Assembly: GCA_017532485.1 (NCBI GenBank)
Contig: JAFXJE010000174.1
Span: 1 to 5,096 of the forward strand
Length of the DNA: 5,096 nt
Direction of reading: 5' to 3'
Origin: Peptococcaceae bacterium
GTDB lineage: Bacteria > Bacillota > Peptococcia > Peptococcales > Peptococcaceae
Shown here: in pieces, positions 1 to 5,096 of the stretch
How the letters are laid out: each line of letters begins with the position of its first letter
How positions within the stretch are numbered: the first letter of the stretch is position 1
Program-made: the position numbers and the translations under genes
The notes under the pieces: model-generated
Database searches by the model: none
The model's input: the letters and a program-made list of their open reading frames with translations, nothing else
Told to the model about the DNA's origin: nothing

Positions 1-1
1 T

Positions 2-718
2 ATCAGTAAACTAAAAATCGGTAAATCTGAATTTACCTTCACTGTAAATAATGGTGAACGCCATTTGGTATGTCATTTGGATAAATTCAGAGACGGTCAA
101 GCTTTCGATGCAGATATCGTTTTATATGAAGAACCACGCGATAGTATGGTAATTGCGACTCCTTTTGCTGAGGACAAAACAGCCTTCTACTACAATCAAA
201 AAATTGTAGGGATGAGAGCTGTCGGAAAAGTGAAAATCGGGAATGAAGAATATGTACTTGATCCAGCAGAAACTTTTGGGATGCTCGACTGGGGTCGCGG
301 CGTTTGGACTCGCGACAATACTTGGTATTGGGGCGCAGGTCATGGCTTAGTAGATGGTCATGTGGTAGGTTTTAATATCGGTTATGGTTTTGGTGATACT
401 TCTGCTGCTAGTGAAAATATGATTTTCGTGGATGGGATTGCTCATAAATTTGACAAAATCAAATTTAACATTCCACAGACACCAGACGGTAAAGATGATT
501 TCTTGAAACCATGGACATTCACATCTTCTGATGGTCGTTTTGAAATGAATTTTGAGCCAATTTTAGATAGAGCAGCCTGCACAGATTTAAAAATCATCAT
601 CAGTGACCAACATCAGATTTTTGGTAAATTTAATGGTAAAATGATTTTAGATGATGGTTCTGTGGTAGAATTAAAAGACTTTTTAGGCTTTGCCGAAAAA
701 GTACGCAATAAATGGTAA
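2..718 (+). CDS. DUF2804 domain-containing protein (5' end missing)
   Basis: The frame is open from base 2 to a TAA at 716-718, giving 238 visible residues. The true start lies upstream of the window. A TTG at 65 is an internal codon: coding-quality sequence continues upstream of it in the same frame and no Shine-Dalgarno site precedes it. I assign the DUF2804 family from the aromatic/glycine-rich signature: FYYNQK (visible residues 62-67), LDWGRGVW (95-102), NTWYWGAG (106-113), then GHVVGFNIGYGFGD (119-132) and a SENMIFVDG stretch. Family members are roughly 330 residues, so about the first third is missing. No signal peptide or membrane segment is visible in what remains, and the alternating pattern suggests a beta-rich fold. 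The biochemical function of the family is not established to my knowledge. It is followed after 6 nt by an MFS exporter, which implies co-transcription. Confidence 0.82.
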   Translation: MSKLKIGKSEFTFTVNNGERHLVCHLDKFRDGQAFDADIVLYEEPRDSMVIATPFAEDKTAFYYNQKIVGMRAVGKVKIGNEEYVLDPAETFGMLDWGRGVWTRDNTWYWGAGHGLVDGHVVGFNIGYGFGDTSAASENMIFVDGIAHKFDKIKFNIPQTPDGKDDFLKPWTFTSSDGRFEMNFEPILDRAACTDLKIIISDQHQIFGKFNGKMILDDGSVVELKDFLGFAEKVRNKW

Positions 719-724
719 AAAGAA

Positions 725-2092
725 ATGAATAAACGCAAATTGATTTTTTTGAATTTAATTATTACATCATTTTCGTCATCCTTATTGGCTACAGCAATGG
801 TCGTAGCGTTGCCACATATTGCTGCTGATATGAATGTATCTTTGGCTACGGGACAATGGGTAACTAGTGGTTTTGCTTTAGCTAGTGCGATTATTATGCC
901 TTTGTCGGCTTACTTGATTAATCGTGTACCGACCAAACGCTTGTATATGAGCAGCTTAGCCTTAATTACAGCTGGGTTAAGTATTTGTGCAGCAGCCCAT
1001 AGTTTTTCTGTGATGATTGCTGGTCGTGTCCTGCAGGCAGCTAGTGGTGGTGTTTTGAGTGCTATTGCACAAGTTGTCTTATTGACAGTATATCCTAAGG
1101 AACAGCATGGTACAGTTATGGGATGGTACGGCTTAGCAATCGGCTTTGCTCCGGTTATTTCGCCGACTATAGCCGGCATTTTGATGGATGCTTTTAGCTG
1201 GCGAATGGTTTTTGTGGTTAGTATTGTCTTAATGGTGTTGTCTTTTATTTGTGCCTTTTTTGTTTTTGACAATTTCTTGGTGACAACAATTCGCAAATTT
1301 GATATGTATTCCTTCACATTGAGTGCCTTTGCTTTTGGTGGTCTGACGTTGGGTGCAGGGAATATGAGCAATTTCGGTATTTTAGACCCATTTACTTTTG
1401 TACCGTTAATTATTGGTGTGGTGACAGGTGTAATTTTTGTTCTTCGTCAACTTAAATTACCAATGCCATTATTGGAAGTACGCTTACTGCGAAATCATAC
1501 TTATGCTTTAGCAACCTTTAGTGGTATGCTGCATAATTTTGTTATGATGGGGGCAGCAATTTTAATGCCTACCTATGCTCAGACGATTTTTCAATATAAT
1601 GCTACGCAAACAGGTATTTTCATGTTGATACCGGCAATTTCTTTTGCTTTGGTCAGTCCGATAGCAGGGAAAGTTTATGATAAATTGGGTATCCGTAATC
1701 TTTATATTTTCAGTGCGTTAGGCTTACTTATCAGTAACGGTTCCATGGCATTTGCTGCGGAAAGCTGGCCGGTAATCTTAATTATGTTGATTTATTGCTT
1801 GCGTAACGCAGCTTTGGGTGTTTTGATGATGCCTGTTACTACTTGGGGTATGGGGGCTTTAGCCAAAGAAGAATATGCTCAAGGGACAGCAGTAATGAAC
1901 GCTTTCCGCAATGTAGCCGGTGCCATCGGTTCTGCGGTAGTAATCGGCTTTATGGCAATGGTTACCGAGATGAACGCAGCTAGTCCGCATGCTGTAATGT
2001 ACGGTTTCAACGCAGCCTTCGGCTTTGTTAGTATTTTCAGCGTATTTATGGTAATCATAGCATTTTTCTTTGTAAAATCAGGAAAAGAATAA
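725..2092 (+). CDS. MFS transporter, DHA2 (EmrB/QacA-type) drug:proton antiporter
   Basis: 455 residues, very hydrophobic, with about 14 predicted transmembrane helices (first at residues ~7-29, last ~424-450), as expected for the DHA2 branch of the major facilitator superfamily. Family signatures seen are: TGQWVTSGFALASAIIMPLSAYL (42-64, split here by helix 2), a motif A-like loop NRVPTKR (66-72), motif B GRVLQAASGG (100-109, with the conserved Arg101 in helix 4), a motif C-like antiporter stretch around GLAIGFAPVISPTIAG (136-151), and PLLEVRLLRN (248-257) before helix 9. It probably exports a lipophilic or toxic compound using the proton gradient; the substrate cannot be read from sequence. 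The start is forced: the in-frame TAA of the upstream gene is only two codons before this ATG. There is no clear Shine-Dalgarno site, only AAAAAGAA, so translational coupling to the DUF2804 gene is likely. A MarR regulator lies downstream. Confidence 0.9.
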   Translation: MNKRKLIFLNLIITSFSSSLLATAMVVALPHIAADMNVSLATGQWVTSGFALASAIIMPLSAYLINRVPTKRLYMSSLALITAGLSICAAAHSFSVMIAGRVLQAASGGVLSAIAQVVLLTVYPKEQHGTVMGWYGLAIGFAPVISPTIAGILMDAFSWRMVFVVSIVLMVLSFICAFFVFDNFLVTTIRKFDMYSFTLSAFAFGGLTLGAGNMSNFGILDPFTFVPLIIGVVTGVIFVLRQLKLPMPLLEVRLLRNHTYALATFSGMLHNFVMMGAAILMPTYAQTIFQYNATQTGIFMLIPAISFALVSPIAGKVYDKLGIRNLYIFSALGLLISNGSMAFAAESWPVILIMLIYCLRNAALGVLMMPVTTWGMGALAKEEYAQGTAVMNAFRNVAGAIGSAVVIGFMAMVTEMNAASPHAVMYGFNAAFGFVSIFSVFMVIIAFFFVKSGKE

Positions 2093-2107
2093 AAAAATAT
2101 ATTTGTG

Positions 2108-2144
2108 AAGAGCTTGGGGTAAGAAGAGTCTCAAGCTCTTTTTT
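2108..2144 (+). terminator. Intrinsic terminator after the MFS gene
   Basis: Left arm AAGAGCTTG (2108-2116) pairs perfectly with CAAGCTCTT (2132-2140). The stem can extend inward through G-T, G-C and G-T pairs (2117-2119 with 2129-2131), leaving a loop of about 9 nt. A run of six T (2139-2144) follows. It lies 15 nt after the MFS stop codon and closes the DUF2804-MFS unit. Confidence 0.88.
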
Positions 2145-2177
2145 CATCTACTTGTTGACATTTCAACAAGTAGATGA
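2144..2177. promoter_or_regulatory. Operator 1: perfect palindrome over the marR promoter
   Basis: CATCTACTTGTTGA (2145-2158) and its exact complement TCAACAAGTAGATG (2163-2176) are separated by CATT. The pair T2144/A2177 extends it to 15 bp. It covers the whole -35 box and the whole -10 spacer, so a bound dimer would block RNA polymerase. It shares the core ACTTGTTGA-N4-TCAACAAGT with the second palindrome downstream. Sites made of GTTGA and TCAAC half-sites are typical for MarR-family proteins such as MexR, although the MexR spacing is 5 rather than 4. The obvious ligand is the MarR protein encoded immediately downstream; this is inferred from position. Confidence 0.88.
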
Positions 2178-2183
2178 TATATT
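2155..2183 (+). promoter_or_regulatory. Sigma-A-type promoter of the marR gene
   Basis: A perfect -35 TTGACA (2155-2160), a 17-bp spacer and a -10 TATATT (2178-2183, 5 of 6 consensus) are present. A TG dinucleotide at 2175-2176 gives an extended -10. Transcription should begin near 2190, inside the second operator. Such a near-consensus promoter buried in operators suggests strong expression when derepressed. Confidence 0.85.
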
Positions 2184-2185
2184 AA

Positions 2186-2209
2186 AACTTGTTGAAAAAT
2201 CAACAAGTT
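2186..2209. promoter_or_regulatory. Operator 2: palindrome over the marR transcription start
   Basis: AACTTGTTGA (2186-2195) and its exact complement TCAACAAGTT (2200-2209) are separated by AAAA. Its centre is 37 bp from the centre of operator 1, about 3.5 helical turns. It spans the predicted transcription start near 2190 and ends 5 bp before the Shine-Dalgarno sequence. The core is identical to operator 1, so the same protein should bind both. Confidence 0.87.
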
Positions 2210-2213
2210 GACT

Positions 2214-2220
2214 GGGAGGA
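2214..2220 (+). promoter_or_regulatory. Ribosome binding site of marR
   Basis: GGGAGGA lies so that GGAGG is 6 nt before the ATG at 2226. This fixes the start there rather than at the in-frame TTG at 2208, which sits inside operator 2 and upstream of this site. Confidence 0.9.
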
Positions 2221-2225
2221 AGTTT

Positions 2226-2672
2226 ATGGATAATAGATATGAAATGTTTACAGTTTTAATTGCTAAAATTAATCGCAATATCCGCAAAATAAAAAATCAG
2301 GAAATGTTGGAATACAACTTGAAAAGTCTACATATTTCCTGTCTGTATTATTTATATCTATCCGGAGGATTAACAGCTACGGAACTTTGTGAACGCTGTG
2401 AAGAAGATAAAGCAACTATCTCGCGTTCTTTAGATTATCTAGAAAAGGAAGGCTATCTTACTTGCGATACCCAAAATGCCAAGCGTTATAAAAGTCCGCT
2501 TGTCTTAACGGAAAAAGGTAAAGAAGTGGGCAAACAGATAGTAGATAAAGTCAATCGCGTTCTTGATGGTGTAGGGGCTAATCTTACTGATAGCGAACGA
2601 GAAATATTTTATCGAAGTTTAAATTTAATTAGTGATAATCTTGAAATTGTCGCCAAGCATAATCTTGGATAA
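2226..2672 (+). CDS. MarR-family transcriptional regulator
   Basis: 148 residues, the usual MarR length. The order is: an N-terminal dimerisation helix with basic residues (KINRNIRKIK, 14-23), then a winged helix-turn-helix. Within it, the LTATELCERCEEDKATISRSL stretch (49-69) supplies the first helix and the recognition helix, YLEKEGYL (71-78) completes it, and the wing follows, CDTQNAKRYKSPLVLTEKGKE (80-100, basic tip with Lys86/Arg87/Lys89). C-terminal helices (about 101-145) complete the dimer interface. MarR proteins are dimers that usually repress and release DNA on binding a small phenolic, lipophilic or oxidising ligand. Cysteines at 39, 55, 58 and 80 are present, so thiol sensing is possible but unproven. 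Two matching palindromes cover its own promoter, so it is very likely autoregulated. The MFS exporter lies upstream behind a terminator and a DegV gene lies 51 bp downstream; either could be a further target. Confidence 0.93.
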   Translation: MDNRYEMFTVLIAKINRNIRKIKNQEMLEYNLKSLHISCLYYLYLSGGLTATELCERCEEDKATISRSLDYLEKEGYLTCDTQNAKRYKSPLVLTEKGKEVGKQIVDKVNRVLDGVGANLTDSEREIFYRSLNLISDNLEIVAKHNLG

Positions 2673-2712
2673 AAAAAGATAAAATGAATAGATTAAATTG
2701 AAAGAGTGCAAA

Positions 2713-2718
2713 GGGGAG
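2713..2718 (+). promoter_or_regulatory. Ribosome binding site of the degV-like gene
   Basis: GGGGAG, preceded by AA, stands 5 nt before the ATG at 2724 and selects it over an in-frame GTG at 2706, which lies upstream of this site. The resulting protein begins MKTRIIVDSTSDL, the typical start of the family. Confidence 0.85.
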
Positions 2719-2723
2719 ATAAG

Positions 2724-3563
2724 ATGAAAACTAGAATTATTGTAGACTCTACTTCTGACTTAATGCCAGAAATAAAAAATCGTGTACAGATTGTACCATT
2801 AACTGTTCACTTTGGTGAACAAGAATATATTGATGGTGTAACTATTGACCATAAGACTTTTTACGAAAAATTGACTACAACTAAAGAATTACCAACTACT
2901 AGCCAAGCTACACCAGCAGCATTTATGGAACAATATGAACAAATAAAAGCTGCTGGAGAAAGTGCAGTAGTTATTACACTGGCTTCTAAATTGTCTGGCA
3001 CATATCAAAGCGCAGTTATAGCTTCTTTAGGGTATGCCAATATTTATGTAGTAGACAGTGGCACAGCAGCAGTAGGTGGTGGCATTTTAGTAGAGTTGGC
3101 ATTGCAGCTCCTAGATGAAGGATATACAGCAAGGGAAATCGCAGAAAAACTGGAAGAAGCCAAAAAGAAAATTGTGATTGTGGCTTTAGTGGATACTTTG
3201 GAATATCTGCAAAAAGGTGGTCGTATTTCTAAAACTGCTGCTTTTGCCGGTGCAGTTTTAAACATTAAGCCGGTCTTGTCTATCGTAGATGGTGAAATCA
3301 ATATGCTAGGCAAAGCTCGAGGCTCTAAGCAAGGCAATAACCTATTGGTACAGGAAATTGAAAAAGCAGGTGGGGTAGATTTCAGCAAGCCAGTCTTATT
3401 AGGCTACACAGGCTTATCCGATGAATTGTTGCTGAAATATATCGAAGACAGCAAATATTTATGGGAAAGTGAAATTGATACTGTCCGTTACACTAGTATA
3501 GGGAGTGTCATCGGAACTCACGCAGGCCCAGGAGCCATCGCCGTAGCATTTTTTAAAAAGTAA
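2724..3563 (+). CDS. DegV family protein (FakB-like fatty-acid-binding protein)
   Basis: 279 residues, the normal full length for DegV. Family landmarks are: the N-terminal strand with VDSTSDL (7-13), the PTTSQ motif (57-61), SKLSGTYQSA (88-97), VVDSG (109-113), EYLQKGGRI (160-168), LNIKPVL...DG (179-190) and the C-terminal THAGPGA (265-271). In characterised FakB proteins the fatty-acid carboxylate is held by equivalents of the Thr/Ser of PTTS and SGT, the Arg of GGRI and the His near the C-terminus; all are present here (Thr59/Ser60, Ser91, Arg167, His266). FakB presents a bound fatty acid to the kinase FakA for phosphorylation, feeding phospholipid synthesis. No fakA is in the window, and DegV paralogues are common, so the acyl specificity is unknown. 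It follows marR after 51 bp with no terminator between. Co-transcription is plausible; only a poor internal promoter (TTGGAT at 2665, TAGATT at 2689, 18-bp spacing) can be drawn. Confidence 0.92.
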   Translation: MKTRIIVDSTSDLMPEIKNRVQIVPLTVHFGEQEYIDGVTIDHKTFYEKLTTTKELPTTSQATPAAFMEQYEQIKAAGESAVVITLASKLSGTYQSAVIASLGYANIYVVDSGTAAVGGGILVELALQLLDEGYTAREIAEKLEEAKKKIVIVALVDTLEYLQKGGRISKTAAFAGAVLNIKPVLSIVDGEINMLGKARGSKQGNNLLVQEIEKAGGVDFSKPVLLGYTGLSDELLLKYIEDSKYLWESEIDTVRYTSIGSVIGTHAGPGAIAVAFFKK

Positions 3564-3568
3564 AGTAG

Positions 3569-3605
3569 AAAGATTGAAATGACGAGTTCATTTCAATCTT
3601 TTTTT
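3569..3605 (+). terminator. Intrinsic terminator after the degV-like gene
   Basis: A perfect 14-bp stem (AAAGATTGAAATGA at 3569-3582 with its complement at 3588-3601) has a 5-nt loop CGAGT and a run of seven T (3599-3605). It begins 5 nt after the DegV stop codon and separates this unit from the AAA+ ATPase gene. The A run at the 5' foot of the stem gives only three to four U on the opposite strand, so function is mainly in the + direction. Confidence 0.93.
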
Positions 3606-3632
3606 ATGCGAAAAATAGGAGAAATAGCATTA

Positions 3633-3731
3633 TTCGCTGCAAAAAGTGTAGTGTGAGCACAAAAGTTCGCTGTAAAAAATGTAGATAGGTAACAAAAGTT
3701 CGTTGTATTTTTTGTAGCGGTGGGTTATACT
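3633..3731. repeat. Three tandem 33-bp repeats upstream of the AAA+ ATPase gene
   Basis: The units are 3633-3665, 3666-3698 and 3699-3731. Units 1 and 2 agree at 25 of 33 positions; unit 3 keeps the first half (TTCG-T-TG and TGTAG) but diverges after it. Each contains TG(T/C)A-N5-TGTAG (at 3638, 3671 and 3704), a 9-bp-spaced direct half-site. The 11-mer ACAAAAGTTCG occurs exactly twice, at 3659 and 3692. The exact 33-bp period is about three helical turns, which would place bound proteins on one face of the DNA. Unit 3 contains the probable -35 element of the ATPase promoter, so an operator or activator array is the natural reading. The units are too short and too degenerate, with no spacers, to be a CRISPR array. 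Confidence 0.75.
3703..3731 (+). promoter_or_regulatory. Probable promoter of the AAA+ ATPase gene
   Basis: TTGTAT (3703-3708, 3 of 6 consensus but with the key TTG) is followed after 17 bp by TATACT (3726-3731, 5 of 6). The predicted start is near 3738, leaving a leader of about 29 nt. The -35 overlaps the TGTA half-site of the third repeat, so expression probably depends on, or is blocked by, whatever binds the repeats. Confidence 0.6.
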
Positions 3732-3733
3732 AA

Positions 3734-3753
3734 ATATATCAAAGATATATCAA
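3734..3753. repeat. Short direct/inverted repeat in the ATPase leader
   Basis: ATATATCAA occurs twice (3734-3742 and 3745-3753) with an 11-bp period. ATATATC (3734-3740) and GATATAT (3744-3750) also form a perfect 7-bp inverted repeat with spacer AAA. It lies at and just after the predicted transcription start and ends 1 nt before the Shine-Dalgarno sequence. It could be a small operator or a weak hairpin near the ribosome binding site. The low complexity of AT-rich DNA makes chance possible. Confidence 0.5.
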
Positions 3754-3754
3754 T

Positions 3755-3759
3755 GGAGG
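3755..3759 (+). promoter_or_regulatory. Ribosome binding site of the AAA+ ATPase gene
   Basis: A full GGAGG lies 7 nt before the ATG at 3767 and supports that start. Efficient translation is expected if the mRNA is made. Confidence 0.88.
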
Positions 3760-3766
3760 TGTATCT

Positions 3767-5065
3767 ATGTACCGAATTGCTATGGAAAAGTTATTAAAAT
3801 GGAAAGCAAGCAAGCGTCGTAAGCCTTTAATTATCAAAGGTGCACGTCAGGTTGGTAAGACTTGGCTAATGAAAGAATTCGGCAGACAAGCATACGCTGA
3901 TACCATATACATCAATTTTGACTCTAATTCTAGAATGGCAGAGTTATTTGCTTCTGACCTTGATACAGACCGTTTGATTATGGGGTTAGAACTATATGCA
4001 GGTCGTAAAATAGAACCGGAAAATTCTTTGCTGATTTTTGATGAAGTGCAGGAAGTTCCAAGAGCATTATCATCACTTAAATATTTTTATGAAAATGCGC
4101 CACAATATCATATTGTATGTGCAGGCTCTTTGCGAGGAATTGCTCTACATCAAGGTACATCATTTCCGGTAGGTAAGGTGGATTTTTTGAAACTTTATCC
4201 ACTTTCTTTTAAAGAGTTTTTGCTGGCAACAGATAGAGAACGATTTGCTGAGCTGCTGGATAAACAAGATTTTCAAATGATTACAAGCTTTAAGCAGACA
4301 TATATTGATGCCTTGAAACAGTATTATTTTGTTGGTGGTATGCCGGAAGCCGTAGAGTCTTTTGCTGATAATAAAAACTATAACGAAGTTCGTGAAATTC
4401 AAAAAAGAATTCTTGCAGCATATGAGCAAGATTTCTCTAAACACGCTCCAAATGAAATAGTGCCGAGATTGCGTATGTTGTGGAACAGTATTCCTTCGCA
4501 GTTGGCAAAAGAAAACAAAAAGTTTATCTATGGTCTTGTTCGTGAAGGTGCGCGGGCGAAAGATTATGAAACGGCAATTATGTGGCTCTCTGATTGCGGT
4601 TTAGTCCATAAGGTTAGCAGGGTTAATAGTGCAAATATTCCCCTGAAGGCGTATGAGGACTTGAAAGCATTTAAGTTATTTGTGGTGGATGTTGGATTGC
4701 TTGGTTGTATGGTAGGACTTCGCCAACATACCTTGCTTGACGGCAATGACCTTTTTGTTGAGTTTAAAGGTGCGCTTACAGAACAGTATGTTTGCCAACA
4801 ATTAAAAACAATCGAAGATTTAGATGTATATTATTACACTAATGACAGAGGTTCGTGTGAAGTTGACTTTGTAGTTGATACTGGCGAACAAATTGTTCCC
4901 GTTGAAGTAAAGGCAGAAGTAAACCTTAGAGCCAAAAGCCTGAAAACTTATCAGGAAAAATTCAGTCCCGAGCTTTCTATCCGCACTTCTATGGCGGATT
5001 ATAAAAAAGAAGAATGGCTCGTTAATTTGCCACTCTATGCAATAGACCAGATTGCAAAAATATAA
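3767..5065 (+). CDS. AAA+ ATPase with C-terminal DUF4143 (PD-(D/E)XK-like) domain
   Basis: 432 residues, full length for this family. The N-terminal half is a P-loop AAA+ domain: Walker A GARQVGKTW (25-33, Lys31/Thr32), Walker B LLIFDEVQEV (88-97, Asp92/Glu93) and a sensor-1-like strand VCAGS (117-121). The KLYPLSFKEFL motif (142-152) and YFVGGMPEAV (187-196) are typical of this group. After a helical linker, the DUF4143 region (from about 225) includes AFKLFVVDVGLL (301-312), GALTEQYVCQQL (335-346, Glu339) and SCEVDFVV...VPVEVKAE (363-384). Asp367, Glu380 and Lys382 form a complete D-x12-ExK nuclease-type motif. No membrane segment is visible, so it is probably cytoplasmic. The family is widespread, often in many copies per genome, and its cellular role is not established to my knowledge; nuclease activity is inference from the motif. 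It is monocistronic here, isolated by a terminator upstream, with its own repeat-bearing promoter region. Confidence 0.93.
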   Translation: MYRIAMEKLLKWKASKRRKPLIIKGARQVGKTWLMKEFGRQAYADTIYINFDSNSRMAELFASDLDTDRLIMGLELYAGRKIEPENSLLIFDEVQEVPRALSSLKYFYENAPQYHIVCAGSLRGIALHQGTSFPVGKVDFLKLYPLSFKEFLLATDRERFAELLDKQDFQMITSFKQTYIDALKQYYFVGGMPEAVESFADNKNYNEVREIQKRILAAYEQDFSKHAPNEIVPRLRMLWNSIPSQLAKENKKFIYGLVREGARAKDYETAIMWLSDCGLVHKVSRVNSANIPLKAYEDLKAFKLFVVDVGLLGCMVGLRQHTLLDGNDLFVEFKGALTEQYVCQQLKTIEDLDVYYYTNDRGSCEVDFVVDTGEQIVPVEVKAEVNLRAKSLKTYQEKFSPELSIRTSMADYKKEEWLVNLPLYAIDQIAKI

Positions 5066-5096
5066 TATAATCAGAAAGAGAGCTACCGTGAAGCAA
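5066..5096. other. Unassigned right edge of the window
   Basis: These 31 bases follow the ATPase stop codon. AGAGAGCTACC (5078-5088) could be the left arm of a terminator cut by the window edge, or GAAAGAGAG followed by GTG (5088-5090) could open another gene. The sequence ends before either can be decided. Confidence 0.3.

Noticed and set aside
910..1371. Long minus-strand open frame opposite the MFS gene
   Set aside because: It is antisense to a clear transmembrane transporter; its translation is low-complexity, rich in Lys/Ile/Thr/Ala, with no family motif and no ribosome binding site. It is a shadow of the MFS codon pattern.
2208..2225. Upstream TTG start for the MarR protein
   Set aside because: The TTG is part of operator 2 and lies before the GGGAGGA site. 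The ATG at 2226 is correctly spaced from that site.
3044..3388. Minus-strand open frame opposite the DegV gene
   Set aside because: It overlaps a complete, motif-rich DegV frame, has no recognisable domain and no supporting promoter or ribosome binding site.
3655..3705. LexA (SOS) boxes at the repeat junctions
   Set aside because: GTTCG half-sites are present with a 4-nt spacer, but the opposite arms (AGCAC and GTAAC against CGAAC) match only 3 of 5 positions, so I do not call them; kept only as an alternative in the repeat finding.
3633..3731. CRISPR array
   Set aside because: The units are contiguous with no unique spacers, are only 25 of 33 identical between units 1 and 2, the third is more diverged, and no cas genes are present.
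3606..3766. Small gene or insertion-sequence remnant between DegV and the ATPase
   Set aside because: No open frame with a ribosome binding site, no terminal inverted repeats and no target duplication are visible. The space is accounted for by repeats, promoter and leader.
4160..4746. Two minus-strand open frames opposite the AAA+/DUF4143 gene
   Set aside because: They lie wholly inside a gene with full family signatures and show no domain or translation signals.

Overview
The window is AT-rich bacterial DNA. All of the genes lie on the + strand. They are closely spaced and most have good GGAGG-type Shine-Dalgarno sites, canonical sigma-A-type promoter elements and strong intrinsic terminators. 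This, with a DegV/FakB-type protein and an EmrB/QacA-type efflux pump, points to a low-GC member of the Bacillota (a clostridial or Negativicutes-like anaerobe is my guess). I cannot place the genus from sequence alone.

Region 1 (1-2144) is the 3' part of a transcription unit whose promoter lies outside the window. It holds a DUF2804-family protein truncated by the window's left edge, then, 6 nt after its stop codon, a 14-helix MFS drug/proton antiporter of the DHA2 type. A strong hairpin terminator closes the unit.

Region 2 (2144-3605) starts directly at the last T of that terminator. A near-consensus promoter (TTGACA, 17 bp, TATATT with an extended -10 TG) is covered by two perfect palindromes sharing the core ACTTGTTGA-N4-TCAACAAGT. 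It drives a MarR-family regulator, so the layout reads as autorepression with dual operators. A DegV/FakB-like fatty-acid-binding protein follows 51 bp later, possibly in the same transcript, and ends at a 14-bp-stem terminator. MarR may also control the neighbouring pump, but no operator copy is visible upstream of the pump inside this window.

Region 3 (3606-5096) is a stand-alone AAA+ ATPase with a C-terminal DUF4143 (PD-(D/E)XK-like) domain. Its upstream region is unusually structured. There are three tandem 33-bp repeats, the last of which contains the probable -35 element, and then a leader with a perfect 9-bp direct repeat that also forms a small inverted repeat. The repeats look like a helically phased operator array and are the least explained element of the window. 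The last 31 bases hold no assignable gene.
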